64,000 nucleotides of DNA from Erodium maritimum (GCA_963921825.1 OY997593.1:64712039-64776038); one strand, 5' to 3'; numbered from the stretch's first letter, positions 1 through 11,226 are shown. The notes: generated by a model not told the origin, from the sequence alone. A program made the numbers and translations.

Positions 1-1670
1 CACACATTTCGAGGCAAAAACAGACGCAGCCCTCTCTTCGTTCTCTCTCGCGTCTCCATCCTTCCCCTTTGCCGCCATCTCCCTCGCGAAGCGCTGCCGG
101 AGCTCCGACCCCCCTCACTTCAGCTTCTTCTTCTTCCTCCCCCACCGAGCGGCTTCCCTCGTCACCAGCACCACCGACTCGTCCCAGCTACGCCGGCTCT
201 GTAACATAAGCCTTCTTCGACGGTGAGCGTTTCTCCGGCTTATTCCTCTTCCCCATCCTCCCTTCCCGGAGATTCGTACCCACCCGGACTAGAGACGACC
301 GGGTTTGGACGGAGTGACTCACCGGAGCTTCCCATCTCCAGATCTAACGCTCGGCTGCCGACGAGGTCCCTCGCCGTCCGATTTGGACAGAAAACCACAC
401 CTGCACCCTCCACTTACCTCTCCTCCTTTCCCCGACGTCCTTGCCACCGTCTAGCACCCTTCCCGACTCACCTGACGCCGTATGCGGTGGCCGGAATCGC
501 ACTGGCTCGCCGGAGCTAGAACAGGATCGACTTTCAGTTTGGGCAGGCCTTGGGCCTGAGGAAATGTTGGGCCTGGTTGGCAGCGGGCCGGACGAGACAG
601 TTTGGGCCTTGGCCAGAAGAGGGCGGGCTTGGGCCTAGTTTACCTCGCGGGCCAGGCCAGGCTTGGCAAGGGATCTAGGTCCGGATTCGGGTCAAGTCCG
701 GGTCAGGGTCTGGATCCGGGTCGGATCCGGGTCAACCCGGTTAAGAGAAAATACTTTTAAAATCAGATTTAATAAATTGATTTAATTTAATTCAAGGTGA
801 GTTTTTAAAGGACTTTTTGGTTAAATCAGTTGACCCTTGGACAATTACTGGTTCTGACTAGACGTTTTAATTGTCAAACCTAGACGGGACTTCGCCCGAG
901 ATCAAGGTCTTGAACCCGAGCTAGAAGAATGAAGATCACGCCGGAGCCCATGTGAAGAACGAAGTTTTGATCACTCGAGCTTTTCATCAGAGTTTTATTA
1001 GAGGAAGACCACGAGGTAGGGAAAGTCTTAATTACTTAATTACCTCTTAGAATGCATGATTAGGATAATAAAATCGGAAAGGTCCTAGAATTGCCTATAG
1101 GATGCGAATAACTAGAATAATCGTATTTCAATTACTAATAAATGGATGAGTCTAGTATGCATGCTTAGGACGATGACAATTAGTGAAGTGTGCTTTAAAT
1201 ACTTGGGAACTTGATTTACTGGTAGAGAGGCTGTGAAGAGCTCTCGGATTAGTTGCGTGCTAGGATCACATGCTTGATTGATTGTTGTTGGGTTAACTTA
1301 AGAGTCTAATGAAACTAGTTTAGCTTGTCTTATCGAATGCTTATTTGTTCGTTCACATGATGATTGATTGGTTGAATGCATACTTGGTTGATTGAGTGTT
1401 TATGTTGATATAATTGTTGGTTGAACGGATGATCGAGTATGACTGGTTGTGCCAAAGGGGTACAATCAGGTGATCGATGTACCGATGGTTGGTGACAGGT
1501 AAGTGTACGGTAAGTATGAAATGGTGTTGGTTGTCTGGGTTGTGATGAAAGTGTGTTCCGACGTGTGCTGCTTGATGGATGAATGAAATGCTTGTTCCTT
1601 TATTCTTATTCTTGAATGTATGCTCGTTTATTAGTTTGTCTGTTTGTTTGCTTGGTTCGGTACTACACCA

Positions 1671-1690
1671 GGGGGGGGGGGGGGGGGGGG
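1671..1690 (+). repeat. Poly(G) tract (20 G) inside LTR
   Basis: An uninterrupted run of 20 G between tactacacca and taatccagtg. The same place in the other LTRs of the family holds a run of C on the plus strand: 14 at 17329-17342 and 25 at 26359-26383. Confidence 0.95.
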
Positions 1691-1785
1691 TAATCCAGTG
1701 CCGTTGTGGTGGTTGGAGTTGAACAGATACAATGAGATATGGACTGAGTATTGGAGCCTGAGGGCATTGGTTATTGGATATTACG

Positions 1786-1965
1786 AGCAGATCCTGCGGG
1801 ATATTTATTGACTATTGGAAGATCCTGCGGGATATTATTGATTATTGGCAGAGCCTGCGGGATATATAGATTGATTACGAGCAGATCCTGCGGGATATTT
1901 ATTGACTATTGGCAGATCATGCGGGATATATAGATTGATTATGAGCAGATCCTGCGGGATATTAA
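1786..1965 (+). repeat. LTR-internal direct repeats (gatcctgcgggatat units)
   Basis: Five or six imperfect units of about 30 bp, each containing gatcctgcgggatat or a one-base variant and spaced by attgactattgg-like filler. Reverse-complement copies of the same unit appear at 17145-17215 and 26176-26247 in the LTRs of the full-length element. Confidence 0.85.
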
Positions 1966-2920
1966 TTGGGTTACTTCTTGAGAGATGGTTACTAAGGTTT
2001 CACCCAAGGATGTGCGTCCCAGTGGAGCACTACCTTGGTTCCTTATGACATATGGTCCTTTAGAGGCATTTCTGGGAATCCCGATGATAAGCGCCCATTT
2101 GGGATTGTTTCCGGTGCCCCGACGCATGTGCTTCCTCTGGACCGAGGGAAAATCTGATATGATATGGATACTCTGGTGGACCGGAATATGGGAACCGAGG
2201 TGATCCCAGAATCTATCCATGGATTGGAGGCTTGAGAAAGCGAGTGGTTGGCAAGATATTGATTATTCCCATTTTTACTATTATTGATCCGTTAAAGTAT
2301 TTATTATGAACTTCTTTTAAGTTACTGTCAGCTTTGAAGAAGCGATGTTATTTCATCACAACGGATTCCATAACATTTCTTTGCTTAATAGTATTTACTT
2401 GTTCCCAGTGTGATGGGTTTCTATTTTATTATAATGTTCTCCATTTATTCTCTGGGAAATTATCGTTATCCTTGAGAACGCACTATTGATATTGTTACTT
2501 CTTATTTGTTTATTACATCCTTTGGTATAAGGGTTTTAAATACTTTTGTGACATCGAATTAAAACAGTTTTAATATTAAACTTGGAGACTAAGGTCATTT
2601 ACGATTTTCACTACTGAGCGTAAGCTCACCCCTATTTGTTTATTTATTGTGTGTACAGGTATGCTTGAGATTTGGGGGAATTCGAGGCTCGGGAGTTTCC
2701 GGATGTCTTGAGGATCGTATTAGAGATATGTTGGTCCACATTGCTGAACTTTATTTACCTTATGTTACTTATCAAGTTTTGACCTCTGTTTTTGGTTTAT
2801 TGAGAAATACTTTGGACTCGTTTTCAGTTGTAAAAGAATTTATTACAGTTTTATTACTTTTACCTCGTTTGTTTTAGGTCACGCCTCGAGTCCGACCAAA
2901 ACCGGATTTGGGGCGTGACA

Positions 2921-4640
2921 GGTACAATGTTCGGGATACTATCGGGCTTTTGCCCCGATGTGAGACGCCCTTAGGTAAAGTGTTCGGGGTTAGAGGTCCA
3001 AAGCTTGGTGGAATATCCGGGGATGCCTTGGTCTCCCAATCGGCGCGTACTACTTGGCCTTCTAGTCCTTTTAGAACTCCATCATTGAGTTGTCTAAGCA
3101 TGGGGTATCAGGCACCTCTCGGTCACACCTCGAGCCATATGTCCAATCCTCCCACAATTGAAGCAGAATGTGGGTAGCTTGGTGTAAACCCGAACAAGGT
3201 CTCGGAAGTCTCCACGTGGTGCCAGAAACGGACCTTAATCGCCCCTCCCCAACAAAGGCCCCACTAATCACACGGGACCTCCACACAGGTTCATAAGGCA
3301 GTGCCAATAGTTTCTTCGCTCGTCTTTGTCCGGACCAGCAGGGGAAGTCCATTGGTATAAACCCATAATTGCAGGCGGTTTAGAGTAGGAAGCTCCATTT
3401 CCATCGGGTCAATGTCCCCAAAAAGGATAGGATGACCATCAAAACACTAGGGATCATTGCCCTGTACCTATACACAAGCCTCCGAGGACTCAAAGTAGAA
3501 CCCGAAGATCCCCGAGGCGATATCCTTGATGACCAACCTCGACGCCGATCGTCCCCACACATTGGTAATGATCTACAACAGAAGTTCCTTCTGGGGAGGT
3601 CTCGGGGCCAAGAGCTTTCCCACCATAGCAAACTGTTGGCGTGCCAACACAGAAGGAGCAATCGGTGTGTAGGGGACCAGTACCTCCAAGTAATGGCGGA
3701 GCCACATGGACACCAAGGGCACGTGCCCCCCTTAATATTTTTTTGGAAAATTCTTACATGTTTTTTGATTTTTTTTCAAAAATACCCCTTAATTTCTTTT
3801 AATTTCGTAGTTGTGTCTCCCTCAAATTTTTTTACAGTCACGTATTATCACTGGAATTTTTTGGTGCCCCTCACTAAAAAAGATAGCTCCGCCACTGGCC
3901 TTCTTCCTCCTCAAGAGAACAAGTGGAAAGACTTTCCTAAAGAAACACCATGATGGACTTGAGCAGACTCGGTGGTACCGGAACATTCGATGTTAGGGTT
4001 TCTTCCGGGGGCGGCAGCGTTTCCCCTCGTCGAATCACGCCATCAGAGATAGTCAACAAAGAGGGGATCACTAGGATCCGATCAACGTTGGGGAGGAAAA
4101 TCGAAGCACGCAGAGGCGCCTCCGTCTCCTTCTTTAGGTCGTCATGGTCGACGGGTGTCTTCCCTTGAATAGGGTCTTCCTGTAACAGATTCAGAGACTC
4201 AGGACTGTCTCCGAGGGTGCGAGGGACATCTGGTGAAGGGTTATATGGTTCCAAAGTAACGGCTAGGGCTTTCACCAGACGACCTCGTCGAGGTTTCAGT
4301 TGGGCCGACGTCGACGTGATGAGCCCTAGAGAGAAGGCCACAATCAATGTGGTAGACGGTGGCATCGAAACTGGTTCAATTGTGTTTGGCTTCGGTTTCC
4401 TCTTACGTCGTGCCTTTAAGAGGCTCACGAGTTCAGAGGACGAGCGCGGAGGAAGGACGGTCAGAGAAGAAGTAGTAAACTACATGGTTGGTGCAGGCGG
4501 TGATGTGACAAGACTAAGGGCTAGGTTAACAATAGGGACAGAGGTAAAAAATGTCATAAGAGAACTAGGGTCTAAGATTTTCTCGGGAGAGGCATACGAC
4601 TTGGTGTGAGAGAGAGTTATCGAGTTCAGTTTCTTAAATT
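2921..4640 (-). pseudogene. LINE ORF1 (DUF4283 / CCHC) remnant
   Basis: Read on the minus strand, this is the gag-like first ORF of a plant L1-type LINE. An N-terminal frame runs from about 4428 to 3937. A DUF4283-like segment lies at about 3680-3400, and a zinc-knuckle-like CFNCGRIGHM stretch at about 3165-3135. The same layout occurs at 43704-42404. The reading frame is broken many times and is interrupted by the small hAT-like insert at 3691-3897. The forward LTR abuts it at 2920, so the C-terminal part and any reverse transcriptase are missing. The 5' end near 4640 (gagagagagttatcgagttc on the plus strand) resembles the 5' end of the LINE derivative near 28750, which suggests a real element terminus. 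It is not a functional gene. RNA-binding ORF1 function is known for the family, not shown here. Confidence 0.7.
3691..3897. mobile_element. Small hAT-like MITE
   Basis: A 207-bp AT-rich insert with short inverted ends. The left end is taatggcggagcc and the right end is agctccgccactg, whose complement cagtggcggagct is the common plant hAT terminus. The left end differs from that terminus by two transitions. It interrupts homology between the LINE remnant here and the related copy at about 43070. I could not find a convincing 8-bp target duplication, so the class call rests on the termini alone. Confidence 0.55.
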
Positions 4641-5679
4641 ATCTAAGTAGAAAGAAAAAAGGTTAAGATTATGAAATCGGACAGGAGTGTTGTTTTTTGT
4701 TTCTTTTACTTTGAATATAAATAAGATTTTATGTAATAATTATTTTCTGTATCAAAATATTATTCAACAAATACGTATCATTTATCAAAAATTAAATATT
4801 AAATCTAATAAATAGTATTATATCAATTAATTCCATGAATCAACTCATAACAAATCACCACTATCAATGCTCACGAAACAAAAATAGAACAATTCAAAAA
4901 TAATTAATAACGATATAAACATAAAGGAAAAGGACTAGCAACTAACTTGATTTTAATATATATAATATCCAGTAGGAAAATCACGTGCAATTGATTGGTT
5001 ATTATTGGGCACGAGGGCCACAGCAAAGCTTTTCTGGGGTACTGTTTCATTATTCCATGTCTAAAACGAGTGGAGACAGAGGTCTTTGATCCATCGTTGA
5101 ATTTTAGCATATGATCTCTTTTCTTTGGCATTGCTAAATAATGGTGCACTATGCATCTAATCGATCTCCTATTTCCATCCAAACAAACACATAACTTCGA
5201 TTAAGTTCTATGACTATGCACTTCCTCTCTTGGATTTTGGGCAAAATCCATTGCAACACCATTCTCCTCAAACTTGATTTATTGATGATATCAACTGTTT
5301 TCGTTTTTTATTTGTTCTTTGCCATGTAATCTTAGAGCAGACTAACTGCATTATAGATATTCTAATAAAATGGAAACTTTCTGAGCCTAAATCATGATAA
5401 AATGATCTCAAATATGTCATTTTAAATGTCTTTCACTCACACATGTTTTGAATCTATGCTAAGGGATAGAGTTCACAGATGACTCGAGTATCCATGGTCT
5501 CTCCTAATGACGGAGCTAACTTTTTTTTTTGAGGGAGTCACCTTGAGGGAGTCACCAATTTTTTTTTTGCGCTAATACATAACGTTTAAATTATATAAAA
5601 TATCATACCGCTTCAGTTTATATGTTTTGCATAGGTATCGTTGGACCTCCGAAACATTTGAGACAATCTCATTTATCTA
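4641..5679. other. AT-rich intergenic stretch, no gene seen
   Basis: No frame with recognisable protein similarity. A short segment near 5511 (gacggagctaac followed by a T run) resembles degraded hAT-type ends, and gagggagtcacc is duplicated at 5532-5543 and 5546-5557. Nothing else can be supported. Confidence 0.5.
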
Positions 5680-6480
5680 CGATTGTTTTCCTTTTACTTT
5701 AAGCCTTGAAACTTTGGCAGTCTTCTGACCTATATAGGTCGGTTGTACCCCGAACATTGGTTCATCCCGTAGTGTGCTCACTGTCATCCCCAGATGTGTA
5801 TTCCCGAGTGCGCTTGCTCGATTCCTATATGGTTGGAACATCGACGCTGGTGGTATATGTTGTTCAACCTCCTCTGTGTTGGATACGACAAAGTGCTTTG
5901 ATGTCCAATTCTGTTGGTTTCTGATGAGCCTCCACCAACGCTTCAACACAAAGGGGTGCCCTTCATTCTTCAAATACATTTCCTCGGTCAACGCCGTAAC
6001 TTCGTCATCGGACCGACCGCTCCTATGATCCTTCTCGAACCGTTCTTAGTACCCTTGGAACTTCGTCACTTTAGGGTTCACTTGTGCCTAATGGTCCTTG
6101 GACTACTTCTCGGACCGCAACAGATCATCTGGTCCATGCATATTAGCGACTTCTTTCTTGATGGCGCCCCAATACTTCACGTTCGTCTTTCCATTCCCGT
6201 GATTTGAATCATATGAATTGACCATCCAGGCACGAACAAGACGCTCGTCCTCCTCGACACTCCACAGTCTTCATGTGGTATTTTTTGGTTGCTCCACGTT
6301 CGTTGTAACTTTCCGTACTCTCGCCCTTTCGGTAACACGAGGGTTCGACACCACGACGACGTCGTTGGTAACCTTGGGAATTTCTTGATTTGTCGGTCCA
6401 GAGTTTTGACTCGGGAGGAATTGCTCTTGGGTTGCCGGGACGTAGTATTCTTTGCAAGCTCGGTACACCATTCATTCCAA
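5680..6480 (-). pseudogene. Myb/SANT-like, NAM-associated type ORF (PIF/Harbinger-related), broken
   Basis: On the minus strand, separate frames together resemble the plant proteins often labelled glutathione S-transferase T3-like, which carry an N-terminal SANT/Myb-like motif. From about 6275 one frame reads SVEEDERLVRAWM, then VKYWGAIKKEV. Further on, GHPFVLKRWWRLIRNQQNW lies at about 5960-5900 and corresponds to the conserved family block near the end of the DNA-binding region. Stops lie between these blocks and at least one frame shift is needed. Such ORFs commonly travel with PIF/Harbinger transposons as their Myb-like ORF1. The sequence gttggagacactctta at 6806-6821 looks like a Harbinger-type terminus. 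No transposase was found, so this is a relic rather than an active gene. Confidence 0.5.
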
Positions 6481-7499
6481 TTGTACTTCATTGTAAAAAA
6501 AAAACAAATATAGAGGAAGAATATAGTAGTATTTCGAGGGAAATTGTGGTGTTGTGTAAAAAATGAAAATGGAGTTTGTTGGTTATACAGGGAAAAAGGC
6601 ATATGTCGACGCTGCCACGTGTTGCCAACAAAGAGAGAGACAACGGCCGACACTGTCTTTAGGTGCCAACGACTCCAAACGCTAGCGGTGACTGCCAACG
6701 GTTAGTTCAACGTCAGTACTCACCGCCAACGTTAAATCGCCGGCTCCCGCCAGCTCAATACCAACGTTTTCTTCCCACAACACTTTACCGTCAGTTTCTC
6801 TACAGCGTTGGAGACACTCTTAGTTTCACATAATCATCACTTTTGCTGATGAGTTACAGGTACACAACACATGGAGTGAGTTTGGACCCGCCATGGTGGA
6901 TAAGGCTGGGCATGGCTTTTTAAGGCTTTGTGACAGGAACCACTCGTTGCATGAAACAAGATGGTGGGAGAGTTAGTTGAGAACCCAGAAAGAGACTCAT
7001 ATCGAGTCTTAAATGTTCGCGACAACAATTAAAGTTTCACCCAAATGATCTTCAATTCTATTAACTGCCGCACCAACGTATGGAATCACCAACACAAGCA
7101 CTATTTCTATTTCCATGTTTCGGAACTCACGTAAGTGAAATTATTATTCTCGTAATGATTGATGACCCAACGGCCAAATTTAGCTTAACGTTAATTTATC
7201 CTCAATAAACACCGTGGTTAAAGGTGATTAAGTACGAGGATTAACTCTAACCGAACGCGCCACCGGACAACGTACTGTTCACGGGCGTTGAAAAGGACAC
7301 CTGATGAGAGAGAGGAAGGACAGGTCAGCAGACAACAATGCGATCTTGTTGTGTTGTCCACCCCCATCCAACGGCCAGAAGCCGCTTCATTATCCCAATC
7401 TTCAAAACTCGAGATCCAACGGCTGAAACATCTCACCGGGTAGGCCCCACCTTCTAGCACTGTACACTGCTCAAGAAAGAGAATGTACAGAACCATCGA
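6481..7499. other. Intergenic stretch between Harbinger relic and receptor gene
   Basis: The part to about 6826 is rich in gccaacg motifs and probably belongs to the flank of the Harbinger-like relic. From 6830 to 7499 I see no coding similarity on either strand. It probably contains distal promoter sequence of the receptor gene downstream. Confidence 0.45.
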
Positions 7500-7503
7500 C
7501 GCA

Positions 7504-7573
7504 CGTGTCGAGTCATAATTACGCCACGTCAACGGTGCAGCTTTCTCTGAACCCGCCGGTGACCGTATAAATG
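7504..7573 (+). promoter_or_regulatory. Predicted promoter of the LRR receptor gene
   Basis: A G-box/ABRE-like cacgtgtc lies at 7504-7511, a ccacgtca element at 7526-7533, and a TATA-like tataaatg at 7566-7573. This spacing puts transcription start near 7600, ahead of the 5' UTR intron at 7926. ACGT-core elements are bound by bZIP factors in plants; regulation of this gene by them is inference. Confidence 0.45.
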
Positions 7574-7925
7574 CCACCAGCTCGCCACTCTCGGTCCTCA
7601 ATATAGCGGTTGGAGCGTAAACGGAAGTAAAACTCGTACAAGCTCCAAGCTTTTAATGCTTCAATGGCCGTTTCATAGGTTTAAATCTCAGTCCTCGTCC
7701 CGTTTTCACTGTATGAAATGAATCATAGCACATTAGCGCTTTTGGGTTTTGAAATGATTGCCATTTGATTTCAAATACATCGGGTGCTGCTTTTCAGAGC
7801 ATAAAGAAATCATCACAAATAGCAAATTCGAAATTTGAGTGCGTTTCAAGTTTCTTTTGCCTTTTGGGTTGAATTGGGTTCTGGAAAGCGAGCTCAAGTT
7901 TCAGAGAACAGATCTGAAAAGTGAG

Positions 7926-8247
7926 GTATGTAGGAGCTTCGATTTCTGGGTTTGTTTTTTTACTGCTCCGTTCTGAAACAAATGGGTAGGTTTTGTTTCT
8001 TGTTTCTTCTGCAATTATAAATTAGCCATTTTCAGCCAAAAAGTTAAAGAAGGAAGCTCCATTTCTGGTGGGATAAAACACTCTGTATTTGAATTTAAAC
8101 ACAATATTCAGGGCATTACAGTGTCTTTTTCTTTTATATTCTAAATTAAAAAAAATTTCCTTTTCCCTTTTACATTCTGTTGTTCTTCTACTTTTTCTTT
8201 CAATTTAAATTATTGTACCGACTTCTTCTTTTTTGTCTTTTCTTCAG
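7926..8247 (+). other. Predicted 5' UTR intron of the receptor gene
   Basis: The donor gtatgt follows aaagtgag at 7925, and the acceptor ttttcttcag ends at 8247 after a T-rich tract. The stretch between is T-rich and has no coding potential. The coding start follows at 8358. Leader introns are frequent in this kinase family, but no transcript evidence is available here. Confidence 0.45.
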
Positions 8248-8357
8248 TTTTGTTCCTTTTAAAACTGGGAATATCAGCTCTGGAGAAGAAGAAACCAGAG
8301 GAACAGCTCGTTCTCTGCTTCTTTCAAGTGTCGGGTTCTGATCCGCAGAGGAAGAAA

Positions 8358-10914
8358 ATGGAGGCTCTGCACATTTTCTCTGCGATTCTGTTTCTGGGTT
8401 TCTTCTTCTCGAGAGAAAATGCAGAGCCATTTGGGGACAAGCAAGCTCTACTCGACTTCGTGAACCGGCTCCCCCACTCTCGGGCCCTCAACTGGAACCG
8501 GACCACTCCTGTGTGCAACAACTGGACCGGAGTGGCTTGCAGCGCAGATGGGTCTCGGGTCGTGGCCGTCAGGCTTCCCGGAGTTGGGTTTCACGGCCCC
8601 ATTCCGGCGAACACGCTCGGCAGGCTCTCGTCGCTGCAGATCCTCAGTCTCAGATCTAACGGTATCAGTGGGCAATTTCCTTCCGATTTCAGTAACATGA
8701 AGAACTTGTCTTATCTTTATCTTCAGTTCAATAATTTATCTGGGCAATTGTCGTTCGATTTCTCCGTTTGGAAGAACCTCACTGTAGTCAATCTCTCCGA
8801 CAATCGCTTCAATGGGTCGATTCCGGTTTCGATTTCGAACTTAACCCATCTCACTTCTCTCAACCTCGCTAACAATTTGCTCTCCGGTGAAATTCCCGAC
8901 CTCTATTTACCCAATTTGCAACTGCTGAACCTAACCAACAACAACCTCACCGGAACCGTACCCAAATCGCTTCAGAAATTCCCCAATTCCGTGTTTTCCG
9001 GCAACAACATTTCGCCGGAAAACATCCCTCCTCGTCCATCTCCGACCCTCCCTCCACCTCCCAAATCGAGAAACCGAGCGAGGCTCGGTGAAGCAGCATT
9101 GCTGGGGATCATAATCGCCGGTTCCGTTCTGGGTTTTGTGGCATTTGCCTTTCTGTTGATCATTTGCTGCTCCGTGAGGAAAGGGGAGGATGTGCTCTCC
9201 GGGAAGCTGCAGAAGGGAGGAATGTCGCCGGAGAAGGCGGTTTCGCGGAGCCAGGATGCGAGCAACAGGCTGGTGTTCTTCGAAGGATGCAACTATGCAT
9301 TTGATTTGGAGGATCTGCTTAGAGCTTCTGCGGAGGTGTTGGGGAAGGGGACTTTCGGGACTGCTTACAAGGCGATCCTCGAGGACGCAATGACGGTGGT
9401 GGTGAAGAGATTGAAGGAGGTGAGTGCCGGGAAGCGGGACTTCGAGCAGCAGATGGAGGTGGTAGGAGGTATTAGGCATGAGAATGTGGTGGAGCTCAAG
9501 GCTTATTACTACTCCAAGGATGAGAAATTGATGGTCTATGATTACTATACTCAAGGGAGCGTCTCTGCTATGTTACATGGTATGTTGCTTCAGATTTACA
9601 TTAGTTTTATCATGCTCATTAACATTATACCTAGTATTACAGTAATGTGTTTGATCAAAGTTTGTTTCTGTTTCTTAATTTTTTTTGCAATAGCCTTAAA
9701 ATGCTGCATATCTGTTTAAGGCTCCAAGTATTTCTTGGTCTTGCTAGATTTAAGTGTAGGCTAATCTCATTCTCTTTAAGTTTAATTTTTTTGACTATCC
9801 TACAAGTTCTTCCATCAACTCTATATGAAATGACAAAAATACCCCTTTTTGGATGACTATAATTCAGAACAGTAAAAAAAATGATTTTCTTGTTCTTTAC
9901 ACCGGTCGGAATTGGTTTGTTACAATCCAAAAATCTGAGCAATGGTTTAGTTGCACGGTTTGAAATTTTGGACGGAAAAGATGGAATATTTTGTTAATTT
10001 TTTTAAGTTTGAACAAGAATCAACGGAATATTCCAACTTTTTTGTCCAAAATTTCAAACCGTGCAACTAAACTTTTGTTCAACGTTGTGAATTATAATGT
10101 CTGCTTTTATTTGTTGTGTGGGTTTGTTTCGTCAGTAAAATAAGACTAAAAGATTCATAAGATGATTAAGAACTTTTAAAACTTAAGATACTTAATTGAG
10201 AAAAGTGCACTCACTTTGATTGAGATTATACCATTGTGACACTGTTTCTGGAGTTTTAATCTTCAGTGATTTGCAGGTAACAGAGGAGGAAGTGAGAGGG
10301 TCCCTCTGGATTGGGAGACCCGACTGAGAATAGCTATCGGTGCAGCAAGAGGCATAGCTCGTGTACACTCCGAGAATGGTGGAAAGTTTGTGCACGGCAA
10401 CGTTAAATCCACAAACATCTTCCTCAACTCCAAACAATACGGATGCGTGTCTGATCTTGGACTCACACCCGTCATGAGTCCACTCTCCCCACCCATTTCA
10501 CGCGCTGCCGGTTACAGAGCTCCCGAGGTGACCGACACCCGCAAAGCAGCCCAGCCTTCTGACGTTTACAGCTTCGGGGTGGTCCTACTAGAGCTCCTCA
10601 CCGGAAAATCACCAATCCACAACACCGGAGGCGATGAGATGGTTCATTTGGTGAGGTGGGTGCACTCGGTGGTCCGGGAGGAGTGGACTGCTGAGGTTTT
10701 TGATATTGAGCTGATGAGATATCCCAACATTGAGGAAGAGATGGTGGAGATGCTGCAGATTGCAATGGCGTGTGTGGTGAGGATGCCGGATCAACGGCCT
10801 AAGATGGCCGAGGTTGTGAAGATGGTTGAGAATGTTAGACAGGCTAGTACGGTGAATCGGTCTTCTTATGAAACAAAATCGGAGGGGTCGACACCAGCAG
10901 CTGCGGCGGAGTAA
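8358..10914 (+). CDS. LRR receptor-like pseudokinase, At4g23740 type (two coding exons)
   Basis: Exons are 8358-9579 and 10277-10914, joined across a phase-1 GT-AG intron (donor gtatgt, acceptor ttgcag), giving 619 residues. This compares with about 638 in the Arabidopsis relative. In order the protein has a signal peptide (about 1-22), an LRR N-terminal cap (24-62), about five LRRs (70-210), a proline-rich linker (223-236), a membrane helix (248-271) and a kinase-like domain (about 325-595). The glycine loop GKGTFG (329-334) and the VVVK lysine (K350) are kept. The catalytic HRD is HGN (447-449) and DFG is DLG (467-469), so phosphotransfer is unlikely. This is the usual state of this LRR-III subfamily, whose members act as plasma-membrane signalling partners rather than enzymes. 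The start was chosen at 8358 because it directly precedes the signal peptide; the upstream in-frame codons look non-coding. The gene looks intact and is the only complete host gene here. Confidence 0.93.
9580..10276 (+). other. Coding intron of the receptor gene
   Basis: A 697-bp intron that splits the glycine codon of residue 408. It has consensus ends and is AT-rich. It contains the long inverted repeat at 9946-10071. Without splicing, the first-exon frame would stop at 9717-9719, after about 46 intron-encoded residues, truncating the kinase domain. Confidence 0.9.
9946..10071. repeat. Intronic inverted repeat (45-bp arms, 36-bp loop)
   Basis: The arm at 9946-9990 pairs with 10027-10071 with about 3 mismatches in 45 bases. 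The outer ends are tttagttgcacgg and ccgtgcaactaaa. It resembles a small MITE but no clear target duplication was found. The transcribed RNA could fold into a long hairpin. Confidence 0.9.
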
Positions 10915-11140
10915 GTGAGTGAGTGACCCATATTTGTCTATTTATCATCCTCCCCAATTTGAAGGTATTGTTAGGTGAAAGTTAAGTAACATGATCTGGT
11001 TAATTCCTACGAGGAACATTGCAGACATGTGTTTTAATTTGTTTGTCTGATTCTTGTTCTGATAAACTGGTCGGAACTAACGAATGGTGATTTTATATTG
11101 GCATATTGATCCATTTCAGATTTAGTGCGTGAATTGATAT
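10915..11140 (+). other. 3' flank / probable 3' UTR of receptor gene
   Basis: AT-rich sequence downstream of the stop codon, with no coding similarity and no clear aataaa signal. The transcript end cannot be placed from sequence. Confidence 0.4.
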
Positions 11141-11226
11141 TATGCATTTTGTTTCCATTCTTTGTTCTGCAATTGTAACATTCTATGCATTTTGTTTCCA
11201 TTCTTTGTTCTGCAATTGTAACCTTC
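11141..11226 (+). repeat. 43-bp tandem duplication
   Basis: Two adjacent, nearly identical copies of a unit starting tatgcattttgtttccattc, at 11141-11183 and 11184-11226. They differ only near the end (acattc against accttc). Confidence 0.95.

Larger units (their letters stand above)
1..2920 (+). mobile_element. Gypsy LTR (solo or truncated), left end outside window
   Basis: The right end reads ...ggggcgtgaca at 2911-2920. This is the reverse complement of the tgtcacgcccc start shared by the LTRs at 13147, 16325, 46471 and 60550, so this copy points the opposite way. The minus-strand frame at 1939-2220 matches, with substitutions, the plus-strand frame inside the LTRs at 16804 and 25834, which confirms homology. 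A 20-base G run lies at 1671-1690, and several copies of a unit containing atcctgcgggatat lie at 1786-1965. The GC-rich head (1-720) corresponds to the 18230-19080 part of the full element's LTR. No gag-pol follows, so it is probably a solo LTR. The left end and its target duplication are outside the window. The open frames inside it are not genes. Confidence 0.85.

Noticed and set aside
3691-3897. 8-bp target duplication for the small hAT-like insert
   Set aside because: The flanks (cctccaag and gccttctt) do not match, even allowing one or two changes.
4904-5182. 92-codon minus-strand frame
   Set aside because: It has no domain or homologue that I can name, and its tail is low-complexity.
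8250-8357. Upstream extension of the receptor reading frame before the ATG at 8358
   Set aside because: The extension overlaps the predicted leader exon and lacks coding character. The signal peptide begins at 8358.
8358-10914. Receptor kinase as a catalytically active kinase
   Set aside because: HRD and DFG are replaced by HGN and DLG, so activity is not supported.
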